Assembly (NCBI RefSeq): GCF_002091635.1
Contig: NZ_BDAC01000007.1
Location: 1-64,000 of the forward strand
Origin: Pseudomonas indica NBRC 103045
GTDB lineage: Bacteria > Pseudomonadota > Gammaproteobacteria > Pseudomonadales > Pseudomonadaceae
Direction of reading: 5' to 3'
Length of the DNA stretch: 64,000 nt
Positions 63,356 to 64,000 of this stretch are shown piece after piece. Position numbers and translations under genes: made by a program. The notes below the pieces were generated by a model. That model was not told the DNA's origin. It saw nothing but the letters and a program-made list of their open reading frames with translations, and did not search any database. The number at the start of each line of letters is the position of its first letter. The first letter of the stretch is position 1.

Positions 63356-63839
63356 GCCGATCGCCCGCAACAAGGCCGTCTCTATCGACTATACCCTGAC
63401 CAACGATGCCGGTGAGGTGATCGATAGCTCCGCTGGCGGTGCGCCGCTGGTCTACCTGCATGGTGCAGGCAACATCATCGTCGGCCTGGAAAAGGCTCTC
63501 GAAGGCAAGCAGGCCGGTGACGAGATCACCGTCGCCATCGAGCCGGAAGATGCCTACGGCGAATACAGCGCCGAGCTGGTCGCCACGCTGAGCCGCGCCA
63601 TGTTCGAAGGTGTCGACGAGCTGGAAGTCGGCATGCAGTTCCACGCCTCCGGCCCGGACGGCAGCATGCAGATCGTCACCATCCGCGACCTGGAAGGCGA
63701 CGACGTGATCGTCGACGGCAACCACCCGCTGGCCGGCCAGCGTCTAAACTTCCAGGTCAAGGTTGTCGATGTACGTGACGCCACCGCGGAAGAGATCGCC
63801 CATGGTCATATCCATGGGGAGGGTGGTCATCATCATTGA
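63354..63839 (+). CDS. slyD: FKBP-type peptidyl-prolyl isomerase SlyD
   Basis: 161 residues. FKBP fold split by the insert-in-flap domain (GDEITVAIEPEDAYGEY, then the flap part to about 120), with GLEKALEGKQAGD typical of SlyD. The His-rich end (HGHIHGEGGHHH) is a short form of the metal-binding tail. SlyD is a folding helper and nickel-binding protein. AAAGG precedes the ATG; TACACT at 63311-63316 may be a -10 element. Confidence 0.93.
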   Translation: MPIARNKAVSIDYTLTNDAGEVIDSSAGGAPLVYLHGAGNIIVGLEKALEGKQAGDEITVAIEPEDAYGEYSAELVATLSRAMFEGVDELEVGMQFHASGPDGSMQIVTIRDLEGDDVIVDGNHPLAGQRLNFQVKVVDVRDATAEEIAHGHIHGEGGHHH

Positions 63840-63884
63840 TTCAGCTCTCGGCTCTGTATGACAAGTGTCTGCGCTCGGTGATGC

Positions 63885-64000
63885 TGCGTTAAAAACAGGC
63901 TCAGAATGCTCATTTACAGCTCGTAAAGTCGTATGCGACCCCAGTCGCTTCTTCGCCTGTTTTTGTGGAGCCGCCGAGGTCTTGCCTGACCTTCGCTCGA
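63885..64000. mobile_element. Partial miniature element, related to 45943-46112
   Basis: Shares CTGCGTTAAAAACA, AATGCTCATTTACA, CCTGTTTTTGTGG and GCCGCCGAGG with the inside of the element at 45943-46112, in the same order. Its right end lies outside the window, and no terminal GGGCACC is seen on its left, so its limits are uncertain. Confidence 0.6.

Overview
The window is high-GC gamma-proteobacterial chromosome, almost certainly Pseudomonas from the P. aeruginosa side of the genus. The evidence is the mksF-mksE-mksB condensin operon, the divergent holD-rimI replisome/acetyltransferase pair, a thiolase / acyl-CoA ligase / DUF1302 / DUF1329 / MalT-like LuxR cluster, and a DUF3565-ackA-pta block beside slyD. 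Pseudomonas-type REP palindromes are scattered through the intergenic gaps. No rRNA, tRNA, CRISPR array or intact transposase was recognised.

Layout. 0.1-3.7 kb: a split PqiA-type membrane protein and a six-domain MCE protein (envelope lipid transport). 3.8-8.7 kb, reverse: MksB, MksE, MksF without the nuclease MksG. 8.9-12.9 kb: an uncharacterised cytoplasmic protein and three exported proteins sharing a short motif after the signal peptide. 13.1-15.8 kb: leuA, holD, rimI in overlapping order. 15.8-18.2 kb: a membrane protein, a YbaK-type deacylase coupled to an isochorismatase-fold hydrolase, and a NYN-domain protein. 18.2-21.8 kb: a probable ECF42 sigma-factor operon (two DGPF/YCII proteins, a 49-residue MCPLC protein, a DUF899 protein, a SnoaL-like protein and the sigma factor) behind a promoter resembling the ECF42 type. 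21.9-24.9 kb: an Lrp regulator divergent from an EamA exporter, then rhlE.

25.2-33.8 kb, reverse: the most unusual region, six consecutive paralogues of about 450 residues. Each has a signal peptide, an N-terminal CSLREA/CSLRDA motif, a Gly/Asn-rich beta-helix-like body and a Cys/Asp-rich DGDGDG...CD-GA-E end. A short conserved element lies upstream of three of them. 34.1-43.6 kb: acyl-CoA metabolism and export genes with a LuxR regulator. 43.6-50.8 kb is more accessory: two kinds of miniature inverted-repeat element, an alpha/beta hydrolase, a duplicated PF10118-type hydrolase gene with duplicated upstream sites beside an AraC regulator, a four-unit tandem array of composite repeats, a small HTH protein with palindromic operators, and an HNH nuclease.

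50.9-63.8 kb: a metallo-beta-lactamase-fold hydrolase, an OmpA-like lipoprotein, a large hybrid histidine kinase overlapping a REC-PAS-GGDEF-EAL cyclic-di-GMP protein (probably one signalling unit), a PlsC acyltransferase, the acetate pathway (pta, ackA) with a small DUF3565 gene, and slyD. The window ends inside a second copy of one of the miniature elements.
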